DNA from: an uncultured Catenibacillus sp.
Lineage (GTDB): Bacteria > Bacillota > Clostridia > Lachnospirales > Lachnospiraceae
Direction: 5' to 3'
DNA length: 64,000 nt
Assembly (NCBI GenBank): GCA_934339005.1
Contig: CAKRHR010000005.1
Location: 1-64,000, forward strand
The position numbers and the translations under genes were made by a program. The first letter of the stretch is position 1; the number at the start of each line of letters is the position of its first letter. The notes beneath the pieces were generated by a model. That model was not told where the DNA came from and did not search any database. It worked only from the letters and a program-made list of their open reading frames with translations. This document shows, piece after piece, positions 54,131 through 62,813 of the stretch.

Positions 54131-56622
54131 ATGTCATAAAAATATCTGTAAGAAAATTAGTTGAATTTGTGTTTAATTCCGGGGACATTGACCGTACAGT
54201 CGGCGCGGTCAGTGACGCCGAAGCCATGCAGGAGGGCAGCAGGATTCATCGAAAATTGCAGAAAAAAGCCGGTGCTGATTATCAGGCGGAAGTGCCGATG
54301 CGACTGAGCGTGCAGGTGGATGCTGACCTGACATTTGAGCTTGAAGGCAGGGCTGACGGCGTGATTACGGAATATCATATGCCGGATATCATGGAGTTGC
54401 TGGAGTCTGGAAATGCTACACATAGTGGATTAGATTCAAAGCCAGAGAATGACTCAAAAATAAATAATGATTCCAGAATAAATAATCATTTGACTACGAC
54501 CGTCTACACAATCGATGAAATTAAATCAACATACACGAGCCTGAGGCAGATTACAGAACCAATACCTGTTCATCTGGCTCAGGCTTACTGCTATGCATAC
54601 ATTTATGCGCTGCAGCATCAGCTTGACCGTATGGATATTCAGATGACATATGTGCATATTACGACAGAAAAAATCCAGCGGTTTCGTGAAACAAAAACCT
54701 TTGATGAGCTTAAAGTCTGGTTTGAGCATGTGATTGAGGAATATGCGGTCTGGATACGCTGGCTGCTGGCATGGCAGAAGCAGAGAAATGAATCCATAGA
54801 AAATATTAACTTTCCATTTGAATACAGACCTGGACAAAAGCGCCTTGTAGGAGGCGTGTATCAGACATTAATACAGGGTAAAAAGTTATTTGCCCTGGCA
54901 CCCACAGGTACAGGTAAGACGATTTCAACACTGTTTCCTGCAATTAAGGTGATGGGGGAAGGCAAGAGCCGTAAGATTTTTTATCTGACAGCAAAGACGA
55001 TTACCCGCACGGTGGCAGAGGAAACTTATCGTCTGCTTATGGAGAGAGGTTTGCAGTTTAAATTTGTGACGCTGACAGCCAGGGATAAGATTTGTATTTT
55101 TGACGAGGCCAGATGCAATCCAAAACAATGTGAACGTGCCAAAGGGCACTATGACAGAGTAAATGCGGCGGTATTTGATATGATTACCCATGAAACGGCG
55201 ATGAGCCGCGAAGTGATTGAAGCATATGCTGGGAAACATTGTGTGTGTCCTTTTGAAATGCAGTTAGATGCAGCACTCTGGGTGGATGGTCTGATTTGTG
55301 ATTATAATTATGTATTTGATCCGAATGTTTATCTGCGGCGTTTCTTTGGTGAATCCTTTGACGGCGGACCAAAGGACGATGATATTTTTCTTGTGGACGA
55401 GGCGCATAATCTGGTGGAACGTGCCAGAGAGATGTACAGTGCTATTTTACTGCTGTCCAAATTAAAAGATGTGCGGCAGGCGGTGAAGTCTTATAATGCA
55501 AAGCTGGCGCAGAAAATCAGTAAGTGCATCAAATATATGGAAACACTTAAAAGTGAGTGCACGAAGACACAGAAGTTAGATACACTGGGTGGATTTACGA
55601 TGTATCTGATGCGGATGTGCACGGATATGGAGGCTTTCTTAAAGAGTAAAGCCCCACAGGAAATCCGTGAAAGAGTGCTTGAAAATTATCTGGATGCAAA
55701 GACATTTATCTGCACTTATGACCGTATGGATGAACGCTATATGATTTATATGGAAAAGCAGGAAGAGGGCGAATTTATGATTAAAATTCTGTGCGTTGAG
55801 CCGTCAGCGGATTTGGCGTGCAGAACGGACAGGGCGCTTGGCACGATTTTCTTTTCAGCAACCTTGCTGCCGATTATGTATTATAAAAAAATGCTCAGTA
55901 AAACTTACGAAAAAGATTATGATTTATACACAGAATCACCGTTTAAAAAGGAAAACAGATTGTTGTTTGCGGCAAATGATGTGAGTAGCAAATACACACG
56001 CCGCGGGCGAAATGAATACGAGCGGATTGTCGCATATATACGCACGATTATCCGTGCAAAAAATGGCAATTATATGGTTTTTTTTCCATCCTATGCATTT
56101 ATGCAGGATGTGTTGGAGGTCTTTTCAGAACAGGAAATGGCAAAGGCGGGTAATGGCATTGAGATTGTTGTGCAGCAAAATGCCATGACCGAGGAGGCCA
56201 GACAGGATTTTTTAAATCATTTTCAGGAGGATACAACCTCAACGGTCATTGGTTTTTGTGTGCTTGGTGGTATTTTCTCAGAAGGTATTGATTTGAAAGC
56301 CAGACGATTGATTGGTGTGATGGTTGTCGGTACAGGCTTGCCCCAGATTGGCAGTGAGCGTGAACTTCTGAAAAATTATTATGATGAAAAAGAAGGCTGC
56401 GGCTACGAATATGCCTATGTTTATCCGGGGATGAACAAGGTGCTTCAGGCCGGAGGCAGAGTGATTCGTACGGAAACTGATACCGGAGTGATTGCGCTTT
56501 TGGATGAGCGTTTCCACACATCGATGTACAAGTCATTATTTCCGAAGGAATGGCTGCCCTGCCCGAAGGTCGTGTTACAGAATGTGGAGGAAACCGTCAA
56601 CCATTTTTGGGAGAATATTTAG
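54127..56622 (+). CDS. XPD/DinG-like helicase with N-terminal PD-(D/E)XK nuclease domain
   Basis: Residues 1-230 of 831 resemble a RecB/Cas4-type nuclease: IHRKL, Asp77 in EGRADGV, Glu131 and Lys133 in IDEIKST, and VHLAQAYCYAYIYA. Residues 235-831 are an XPD-like superfamily 2 helicase with Walker A Lys264 in APTGTGKT and Asp424 in VDEAHNL. Four cysteines (CIFDEARCNPKQCERA ... HCVCPFE) are set for a 4Fe-4S cluster, and the C-terminal motif is ETDTGVIALLDERF. It should unwind and cut DNA in repair or recombination. The ATG at 54127 overlaps the carrier stop; GGGGG lies upstream. Confidence 0.88.
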   Translation: MNVIKISVRKLVEFVFNSGDIDRTVGAVSDAEAMQEGSRIHRKLQKKAGADYQAEVPMRLSVQVDADLTFELEGRADGVITEYHMPDIMELLESGNATHSGLDSKPENDSKINNDSRINNHLTTTVYTIDEIKSTYTSLRQITEPIPVHLAQAYCYAYIYALQHQLDRMDIQMTYVHITTEKIQRFRETKTFDELKVWFEHVIEEYAVWIRWLLAWQKQRNESIENINFPFEYRPGQKRLVGGVYQTLIQGKKLFALAPTGTGKTISTLFPAIKVMGEGKSRKIFYLTAKTITRTVAEETYRLLMERGLQFKFVTLTARDKICIFDEARCNPKQCERAKGHYDRVNAAVFDMITHETAMSREVIEAYAGKHCVCPFEMQLDAALWVDGLICDYNYVFDPNVYLRRFFGESFDGGPKDDDIFLVDEAHNLVERAREMYSAILLLSKLKDVRQAVKSYNAKLAQKISKCIKYMETLKSECTKTQKLDTLGGFTMYLMRMCTDMEAFLKSKAPQEIRERVLENYLDAKTFICTYDRMDERYMIYMEKQEEGEFMIKILCVEPSADLACRTDRALGTIFFSATLLPIMYYKKMLSKTYEKDYDLYTESPFKKENRLLFAANDVSSKYTRRGRNEYERIVAYIRTIIRAKNGNYMVFFPSYAFMQDVLEVFSEQEMAKAGNGIEIVVQQNAMTEEARQDFLNHFQEDTTSTVIGFCVLGGIFSEGIDLKARRLIGVMVVGTGLPQIGSERELLKNYYDEKEGCGYEYAYVYPGMNKVLQAGGRVIRTETDTGVIALLDERFHTSMYKSLFPKEWLPCPKVVLQNVEETVNHFWENI

Positions 56623-56756
56623 TAATGTGTATTTATTTAAGCACATAACGAAAATGGGTTGCTTCTCATTTAATTATATGCTAGATTTGTTAATGAAATA
56701 ACGAAGATGTCAACAGTTTAAAGGGAGTTAGAAATGTTTTAAGGAGGGAAATGTTT

Positions 56757-56999
56757 ATGGTAGTTACAATTTGTATTGGTAGTTCATGTCATTTAAAAGG
56801 TTCAAGAGATATTATTGCGATTTTGCAGCGTTTAATCACAATGCACGGCATCGGCGACCAGGTAGAACTGACAGGTTCATTCTGTATGGGTCAGTGTGAA
56901 AAAGGTGTCTGTGTGAAGGTGAATGATGAATTATTTTCAGTTACACCAGCAACTGCTGAAGAATTTTTCAACAAGGAGATTCTTGGGAGGATTAAATAG
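56757..56999 (+). CDS. NuoE-like thioredoxin-fold [2Fe-2S] ferredoxin
   Basis: This 80-residue protein carries CIGSSC (residues 6-11) and FCMGQC (about 42-47), the four-cysteine pattern of NuoE/HoxE-type thioredoxin-like [2Fe-2S] proteins. It overlaps the next gene by one base (TAG/GTG). It would move electrons to or from the hydrogenase-like proteins. The ATG at 56757 is eight bases after GGAGGG. The ATG at 56751 is too near. Confidence 0.88.
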   Translation: MVVTICIGSSCHLKGSRDIIAILQRLITMHGIGDQVELTGSFCMGQCEKGVCVKVNDELFSVTPATAEEFFNKEILGRIK

Positions 57000-58717
57000 T
57001 GGGCAATATCGGATTTAGAAAGGCTAAATGCAAGGATTGTTTCAAATGCGTGCGTATTTGTCCGGTCAAGGCGGTGCGCAGGCGTAATGAGCGCGCACAG
57101 TTTATGGCAAGAGAGTGTATCCAGTGCGGTTTATGTCTTGAATCATGTCCACAGCATGCGATATCCGTATTTAGTGATATTGACAAAATTAAAGAATATC
57201 TTGCAAAGGGTGAGAAGGTCGTTGTGACGATTTCACCGGCATACCTTGGTATTATCGATGATGCAGAGCCGGGACAGTTTATCCAGGCATTGTATCAGAT
57301 GGGATTTTACGATGTTCGTGAAACTGCAGAAGGTGCGATTTATGTCACGAATGAATACAATCGGTTACTTGAAGAAAATGTGATGGATACGATTATTTCA
57401 TCGGCCTGTCCGGTAATCTGTTCACTGATTGAGAAGTATTATCCTGATTTAGTAGAATATCTTGCACCGGTAGTTTCGCCAATCGTGGCTATGGGGCAGA
57501 TTTTGCGCCGGGAGTATGACGATGACGTAAAGATTGTATCTGTAACATCATGTCTTGCCGAGTCCGATGAGGTACTGCGTGATGCAAGAACAAAAGGTTA
57601 TATTGATGCGGTCATTTCATTTAAAGAATTGATGCGATGGATGGCGTACAGCGATGTGGTTGTCAAAGAATGTGACACATACCATCATCGCCGGGTCAAT
57701 CCTATGATTAACGGTGCCTATGCGATGTGTGGCGGTGCGATTAAGGCACTGCGTGCCAAAACAGGTGAAGCAGATTCCTACAAGCGTATTTCTGTGCACG
57801 GTATCGAGGAATGCAAGATGATGCTTGAAGGTATCCGCAGAGGTGAAATCAGCCATTGCTTTGTAGAACTTCGTTCATGTAAATCCGGCTGTGTCAACGG
57901 TCCGGTATCCGGCAAGGATTACAGTCAGCGATTTAAATCACAGATGTATGTACAGGATCGTATATTAAAAACATTCCCTGATTTTGAATCAATGCCATGG
58001 CTGAAGATGGAAAAACAGTTTAAGGCTTCAGCAAAAATGGACGAGATGCCAACGGAGGAACAGATTCACGAAATTCTCGCAAAGTTTGGCAAGGATACAC
58101 CGGAGAAAGAGTTAAACTGCGGTGCCTGTGGTTATAATACATGTCGTGAAAAAGCGATTGCTGTTTTCCAGAATCGAAGTGTTATCGAGATGTGTGTGCC
58201 ATATATGTATGAGCAGGTGCGCTCGTTGACAGAGGTGATTATGTCTGTGTCACCGGATATGATAGTGGTGGTGGATGAGGATTTACATATTTGTGAATTT
58301 AACAATGCTGCTGAAAAAGCGTTTCATATATCCCATGAACAGGCTGTCCGGAAATATCTGTATGAATTGATTGATTCAGAAGATTTTCAGGAAGTTTTTG
58401 AAACAAAACAACACATTATGAATAAAAAGGTTGTTTATCAGTCCTATGGTATAACGACTTTACAAAATATTATTTATGTTCAGAGTCAGGACAGAGTTAT
58501 AGGCTTCTTCAGAAATATCACTGAGGAAGAAAAGAAAAAAGCCAGAAGTATGCGCATGCGCATGGAAGGTGTCAATATCGCGCAGAAAGTTATTGACAAG
58601 CAGATGATGGTTGCACAGGAAATTGCGGGATTGCTTGGTGAAACAACGGCGGAAACAAAGATGACGCTGTCAAAGCTTCGTGATTCCATGCTGACAGATG
58701 AGGATGAGCAGGGATGA
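56999..58717 (+). CDS. hydS: Sensory [FeFe]-hydrogenase with PAS domain (HydS-like)
   Basis: Domains of this 572-residue protein in order are: two 4Fe-4S motifs (CKDCFKCVRICP, CIQCGLCLESCP), an H-cluster domain, a Fer4_Fes region (CGACGYNTC), a PAS domain (about 405-510), and a C-terminal helix. The four H-cluster ligands are Cys137, Cys185, Cys294 and Cys298. The proton-relay cysteine before Cys137 is Ala136 (SSACP rather than TSCCP), as reported for sensory group C hydrogenases. It probably senses H2 or redox state and signals through PAS to the phosphatase encoded next. The GTG start overlaps the preceding stop. Confidence 0.88.
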   Translation: MGNIGFRKAKCKDCFKCVRICPVKAVRRRNERAQFMARECIQCGLCLESCPQHAISVFSDIDKIKEYLAKGEKVVVTISPAYLGIIDDAEPGQFIQALYQMGFYDVRETAEGAIYVTNEYNRLLEENVMDTIISSACPVICSLIEKYYPDLVEYLAPVVSPIVAMGQILRREYDDDVKIVSVTSCLAESDEVLRDARTKGYIDAVISFKELMRWMAYSDVVVKECDTYHHRRVNPMINGAYAMCGGAIKALRAKTGEADSYKRISVHGIEECKMMLEGIRRGEISHCFVELRSCKSGCVNGPVSGKDYSQRFKSQMYVQDRILKTFPDFESMPWLKMEKQFKASAKMDEMPTEEQIHEILAKFGKDTPEKELNCGACGYNTCREKAIAVFQNRSVIEMCVPYMYEQVRSLTEVIMSVSPDMIVVVDEDLHICEFNNAAEKAFHISHEQAVRKYLYELIDSEDFQEVFETKQHIMNKKVVYQSYGITTLQNIIYVQSQDRVIGFFRNITEEEKKKARSMRMRMEGVNIAQKVIDKQMMVAQEIAGLLGETTAETKMTLSKLRDSMLTDEDEQG

Positions 58718-59892
58718 TGAATATTAGTCTTGAAATATCCAGTAAGAGTCTGTGTAAGCATGGCGAGGAACTGTGTGGTGACACGGTTGAAATCATTAAG
58801 ACAGAAAACTCGGATATTATTATTTTATCAGATGGTATGGGCAGTGGTGTTAAAGCTAATATCTTATCAACACTGACAGGAAGAATCCTTGGTACGATGC
58901 TCAAACAGGGGGCACGTATTGAGGATTGTGTTGATACGATTGCCAAAACACTGCCTGTATGTAGTGTACGAAAGGTTGCGTACTCGACATTTTCGATTCT
59001 GCAGATTTTTGGTGATGGTGAAGCCTATCTTGTGGAATATGATAATCCGGGATGCGTCATGATTCGCAACAGACAGCTTGTGGATATTCCGTATACAACC
59101 AAAGAAATCGAGGGTAAGAGCATTCGTGAGTACCGTTTTAAAGTCAGTATGAATGATTATTTTGTACTGTTTTCTGATGGTGTGACCCATGCAGGCGTCG
59201 GCGATGTGATGAGCTTTGGATGGGGCTGGGCAAGAGCCGCCGAGTATATTAAAAAGGCTTGTCAGGACCGCCATGTTTCAGCACCACGACTCACATCGAT
59301 GATTTGTAAAATATGTGATGATTTATATATGAACTCACCGGGGGATGATACGACGGTGGTTGTGGCTCGTATTGTGCGCAGAAAGTATGTTAATATTTTC
59401 ACAGGCCCGCCAACCTCAAAGGATTTGGATGCCGTATTAATGCGGGATTTCATGACATCTCCGGGTAAGAAAATTGTCAGCGGCGGTACGAGTGCCAACA
59501 TTGCATCAAGAATTTTAAATCGAAAGATTATGGCGTCATTAAACTACACGGATCCAGAAATCCCGCCGGTGGCAACTATGGAGGGTGTTGATCTGGTGAC
59601 AGAGGGTGTGCTGACATTAAATCGCTGTGTGCAGATGCTGGAGCAGTATAACAAAGGCGATATGTCGGTCATATTCTTTGATAAATTGGATGCGGACAAT
59701 GGTGCAGCGATGCTTGCCAAACTTTTAATAGAAGATTGTACACACCTGAATCTGTTTGTCGGTAAAGCAATGAATGCAGAACATCAGCGGGCAGGATTGC
59801 CGTTTGATTTAAGCATCCGTATGCAGCTCGTAGACCGGATTAAGAAAGCCTGCGAGAAGATGGGTAAGACGGTGGTTGTGAAATATTATTGA
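58714..59892 (+). CDS. PP2C/SpoIIE-type phosphatase with C-terminal domain
   Basis: This 392-residue protein has a SpoIIE/PP2C phosphatase domain over about 1-220, with metal-binding aspartates in ILSDGMGSG, VLFSDGVTHAG and SPGDDTTVVVA. Residues 225-392 form a second domain I do not recognise, with GGTSANIASRIL and MEGVDLVTEGVLTLN. The start overlaps the hydS stop (ATGATGA). In clostridial groups, PP2C proteins beside HydS are thought to relay the hydrogen signal by dephosphorylating a partner. The start could be 58714 or 58717. The C-terminal half might be the effector. Confidence 0.85.
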   Translation: MMNISLEISSKSLCKHGEELCGDTVEIIKTENSDIIILSDGMGSGVKANILSTLTGRILGTMLKQGARIEDCVDTIAKTLPVCSVRKVAYSTFSILQIFGDGEAYLVEYDNPGCVMIRNRQLVDIPYTTKEIEGKSIREYRFKVSMNDYFVLFSDGVTHAGVGDVMSFGWGWARAAEYIKKACQDRHVSAPRLTSMICKICDDLYMNSPGDDTTVVVARIVRRKYVNIFTGPPTSKDLDAVLMRDFMTSPGKKIVSGGTSANIASRILNRKIMASLNYTDPEIPPVATMEGVDLVTEGVLTLNRCVQMLEQYNKGDMSVIFFDKLDADNGAAMLAKLLIEDCTHLNLFVGKAMNAEHQRAGLPFDLSIRMQLVDRIKKACEKMGKTVVVKYY

Positions 59893-59911
59893 TATAAACA
59901 GGAGGCCAACA

Positions 59912-61369
59912 ATGAAGCGAACATTTGGAACAGATATTAACAAAATTAAATATGAAGTTTTAGTTGAAGTTGCGAAGGCATCTTTTGAAGATCAGTTAAA
60001 TGAAAAACGTGAAGAAATTCCATATACAATTATTCCTGGACGTACACCAAGATATCGTTGTTGTGTATACAGAGAACGTGAAATTATCCGCCAGCGTGTC
60101 CGTCTTGCAGAAGGTCATTCTGCAGTAGCCGGTTATGATGATAAAAATATCGTTCAGGTCATTCCCGCTGCCTGTGAGGGATGTCCGATCAATCGTTTTA
60201 ATGTGACAAATAACTGCCAGATGTGTATGGCAAAAAAATGTATGGGTGCATGTAACTTTGGTGCGATTACATTTGAGCAGGGCCGTGCACATATTGACCC
60301 TAAAAAATGTAAAGAATGCGGCCGTTGTGCCCAGGCATGTCCATACAATGCTATTGCAGACCTGATGCGTCCATGTAAGCGTAGTTGTCCTGTAGATGCG
60401 ATTACAATGGATGAGGATATGATTGTTAATATTGATGAAACAAAATGTATCAACTGCGGTCAGTGTGTTATCGGATGTCCGTTTGGTGCAATTTCTGATA
60501 AATCCTTTATGGTGGATGTTATTAAGCTGATTAACGGTGGTGCAAAAGTTTATGCGATGGTGGCTCCTGCCATTGAAGGTCAGTTTGGTGCCAATGTCAG
60601 TGTCGGTATGATTCGAAGTGCTGTCAAAGCCCTTGGATTTGCAGATATGTATGAAGTATCCCTTGGAGCAGACTTTGTATCTAAGAACGAAGCTGAGGAA
60701 CTTGCAGAAGCCCTCGAAGAAGGACGCAAGATGACAACTTCATGTTGTCCTGCATTTGTCAACATGATTAAGAAACATTTCCCTCAGGTACTCGAAAATA
60801 TGTCCACAACAGTATCACCGATGACTGCAACAGGACGTATTATTAAAGCGATGGATCCTGAAGCCGTATGTGTATTCATCGGACCATGTATTGCCAAGAA
60901 GGGTGAAGTTATTGACTCTGTTACACTTGGCGGTGCAGATTATGCGATGACTTATGAAGAACTGGCAAGTATGTTTGAAGCTAAAAACATCGACCCTGCA
61001 GACTACGAAGAAGAAATGCAGCAGGGTAGTAAATACGGCAAGAACTTCTCTGTATCCGGCGGCGTAACAGCTTCTGTCCTTGAAGTACTTAAGGAAAAAG
61101 GTGTTGAATGTGATGTCAAAGTTAATAAATGTAATGGTGCAGCAGAATGTAAGAAAGCACTGATGCTGCTTAAAGTCGGCAAACTGCCGGAAGACTTTAT
61201 CGAAGGTATGGCATGTGTTGGCGGCTGTGTCAGCGGTCCTGCCATGATTAACAAAGAACGCACATTTATGAAAGACCGAAACACACAAATTGCCAAAGCT
61301 GATAATAGAGGCATCGTTGAAAATGTTGAAAAATACGATGATCTTGGTATTAAGATGACAAGAAACTAG
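59912..61369 (+). CDS. [FeFe]-hydrogenase, group B-like
   Basis: This 485-residue enzyme has a short ferredoxin section (CKECGRCAQACP, CINCGQCVIGCP and additional Cys-rich segments) followed by the H-cluster domain. The L1 motif TSCCPAFV has Cys278-Cys279 (proton relay plus ligand), L2 GPCIAKKGE has Cys326, and L3 ACVGGCVSGPAM has Cys435 and Cys439. All catalytic residues are present, unlike in the HydS-like protein two genes earlier. It should evolve or take up H2 using ferredoxin. ACAGGAGGCC precedes the ATG. It closes the four-gene operon. Confidence 0.93.
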   Translation: MKRTFGTDINKIKYEVLVEVAKASFEDQLNEKREEIPYTIIPGRTPRYRCCVYREREIIRQRVRLAEGHSAVAGYDDKNIVQVIPAACEGCPINRFNVTNNCQMCMAKKCMGACNFGAITFEQGRAHIDPKKCKECGRCAQACPYNAIADLMRPCKRSCPVDAITMDEDMIVNIDETKCINCGQCVIGCPFGAISDKSFMVDVIKLINGGAKVYAMVAPAIEGQFGANVSVGMIRSAVKALGFADMYEVSLGADFVSKNEAEELAEALEEGRKMTTSCCPAFVNMIKKHFPQVLENMSTTVSPMTATGRIIKAMDPEAVCVFIGPCIAKKGEVIDSVTLGGADYAMTYEELASMFEAKNIDPADYEEEMQQGSKYGKNFSVSGGVTASVLEVLKEKGVECDVKVNKCNGAAECKKALMLLKVGKLPEDFIEGMACVGGCVSGPAMINKERTFMKDRNTQIAKADNRGIVENVEKYDDLGIKMTRN

Positions 61370-61405
61370 AACATTAAAAAGTTTCAAATCAAGCGTACAT
61401 AGTGA

Positions 61406-61828
61406 TTAGCGATGATATGTGCCCTCCTGCTCGGATACCCAAGTAGGAGGGTAATTTTTATAATCTTTGTCTGTTGTATGGTGATGTTTGGTGATGTTAC
61501 AAAAGGAAAATTGAACATCTAAATTTAATGCAGCTGCAATTTCTGCAATTTTTCGAATAGAAAAATTATAATCGCCACGTTCCCAGCGCGAAACAAGAGA
61601 TTGGGAAGCACCAATATGTCTGGCGAATTGTGCTTGTGTCATGTGTAATTTTAAACGCTCATTTGTGATGGCGGTTGAAATTTGTGCGATAATTTTGGCA
61701 GTGAGCATATCGGTTGGATTAAGTGTATCTTCAAACAAGTCGAGTACATCTGATAACTGATTGCTTTTTGAGCATGATGTTGTTGTGGATAAGGTCGTAT
61801 TTGGTAATAAATCATTATGCATATCCAA
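61406..61828 (-). CDS. XRE-family antitoxin-like regulator
   Basis: This 140-residue protein has an HTH_3 domain at about 60-110 (RLKLHMTQAQFARHIGASQS, then LVSRWERGDYNFSIRKIAEI), after a disordered, Ser/Thr-rich N-terminus. It lies 45 bp downstream of a Gp49-like toxin gene, the toxin-first order of HigBA modules, so it should neutralise that toxin and repress the operon. The TTG at 61828 is preferred because GGAGG lies nine bases upstream. The ATG at 61822 would be 15 bases away. Confidence 0.8.
   Translation of the reverse strand: MDMHNDLLPNTTLSTTTSCSKSNQLSDVLDLFEDTLNPTDMLTAKIIAQISTAITNERLKLHMTQAQFARHIGASQSLVSRWERGDYNFSIRKIAEIAAALNLDVQFSFCNITKHHHTTDKDYKNYPPTWVSEQEGTYHR
61422..61460 (+). 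terminator. Terminator of the hydrogenase operon, overlapping the antitoxin 3' end
   Basis: GCCCTCCT and AGGAGGGT pair around a 16-base loop and are followed by AATTTTTA. It lies inside the last codons of the convergent XRE gene. Confidence 0.65.
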
Positions 61829-61873
61829 TGTAGGCAGCCTCCTTTTGCGATGTATGTGAATAAAAAATTTGAT

Positions 61874-62275
61874 TTAGTATTTAGTTAGTTCATCAAGACG
61901 ATGCTCAAGAACTTCAATATATTGAGTGTAGTCGGTTGATTTTTTGCCGCTGCGTTCGTAAAAAGCAGCGAACAATTGAGCGTTAGTATCAGAAATATGT
62001 ATCAATAGTCTGACGTTAAATTGTGCTTGCTGAAGGTGGATGGAATAAAAAATTTCTTTGTTCTTAAATAGTTTCTCATTACTGTCTATCATATAAATCA
62101 TTGAGCCAAATTCCTGAATGTTTTTTAATTGCGTAATCAGTAAAGTGAAAAATTTTTGTTCTTTTCCTTTCAACTCTTTCTTTAATAAAGCTGAAAGTTC
62201 TTTAATAAAACGTGGATGTACTTGAAAATCTTCAAGATAAATCAATAACTGATGTATAGCATCTCTAGTGTTCAT
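61874..62275 (-). CDS. HigB/Gp49-like type II toxin
   Basis: This is a 133-residue protein whose C-terminal half (FYSIHLQQAQFNVRLLIHIS, then NAQLFAAFYERSGKKSTD) matches the beta-sheet and 'F.KKS.KT' region of Gp49/HigB-type ribosome-dependent RNases. Usual catalytic basic residues (Arg in FNVRLL and the Lys pair) are visible. The N-terminal 50 residues are helical. GGAG precedes the ATG, and a 22-bp palindrome lies 18 bp upstream of it. The match is partial and HigB membership needs structure comparison. Confidence 0.6.
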   Translation of the reverse strand: MNTRDAIHQLLIYLEDFQVHPRFIKELSALLKKELKGKEQKFFTLLITQLKNIQEFGSMIYMIDSNEKLFKNKEIFYSIHLQQAQFNVRLLIHISDTNAQLFAAFYERSGKKSTDYTQYIEVLEHRLDELTKY

Positions 62276-62292
62276 ATTATTTATACTCCTAT

Positions 62293-62314
62293 ATTATTAC
62301 ATATATGTAATAAT
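62293..62314. promoter_or_regulatory. 22-bp palindromic operator of the toxin-antitoxin module
   Basis: ATTATTACATA and its exact complement TATGTAATAAT are joined with no gap. The palindrome ends 18 bp before the toxin start codon, where an XRE antitoxin would bind to autoregulate. Confidence 0.65.
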
Positions 62315-62564
62315 TTCAATAAAATTTACAAAATCGATATAGTTAAAATAAAAGTTTAATGAGTTTTTTGGATGGATGATTATATAAATTTATCGCATAT
62401 CTGAAGTAAAAAATGTGATGTGATTGATTAGATAAATGATTTAAATTGTCGAGGAATATGGATATGATACATCAGGAGAAAAATAAATTCAATTATTATC
62501 GTTCGACAAAATTTGACATAAAAAATAATAAAAGGAAAATACTAAATTTGGCTTATACTAAAAT
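62315..62564. other. AT-rich intergenic region without a supported gene
   Basis: An open frame starting near 62446 crosses the terminator at 62565 and has no family match before it. I see no RNA gene or clear operator here. Confidence 0.4.
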
Positions 62565-62617
62565 GAACCTGGATAAAACAACGATAAATAGTGTATTTTA
62601 TCCAGGTTCTTTTTTAC
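62565..62617 (+). terminator. Strong terminator upstream of the MATE remnant
   Basis: GAACCTGGATAAAA and TTTTATCCAGGTTC form a perfect 14-bp stem followed by TTTTTT. It has no recognisable gene directly upstream on the + strand. Confidence 0.75.
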
Positions 62618-62735
62618 TGTTCCCAATCATATTTGGGGCCGATGCATTGTGGTGTGTGATTCCAGTGGTTGAGGGGATTATGCTGATTGTGAGTATGATT
62701 TTCCTGTTACTGACGCATAAAAAAGAGTCGAGAAT
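62612..62735 (+). pseudogene. C-terminal remnant of a MATE-family transporter
   Basis: The translated sequence LFPIIFGADALWCVIPVVEG followed by IMLIVSMIFLLLTHKKES looks like the last two membrane helices of MATE exporters ('GadaiWwsiPvaE...'). It begins directly after a terminator, has no start, and ends in unrelated residues. It lies opposite and next to the intact MATE gene, as if a neighbouring gene had been deleted. Confidence 0.45.
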
Positions 62736-62739
62736 AACA

Positions 62740-62797
62740 ATACGCCCTTTTGGGATAGACAGAAGAAATAAAAATTCTATCACCAAAAGAGCGTATT
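62740..62797 (-). terminator. Terminator of the MATE gene
   Basis: On the minus strand ATACGCTCTTTTGG pairs with CCAAAAGGGCGTAT, followed by TGTTATTC. The loop is about 30 bases. Confidence 0.6.
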
Positions 62798-62813
62798 TGT
62801 ATAAGCAGTCGTT

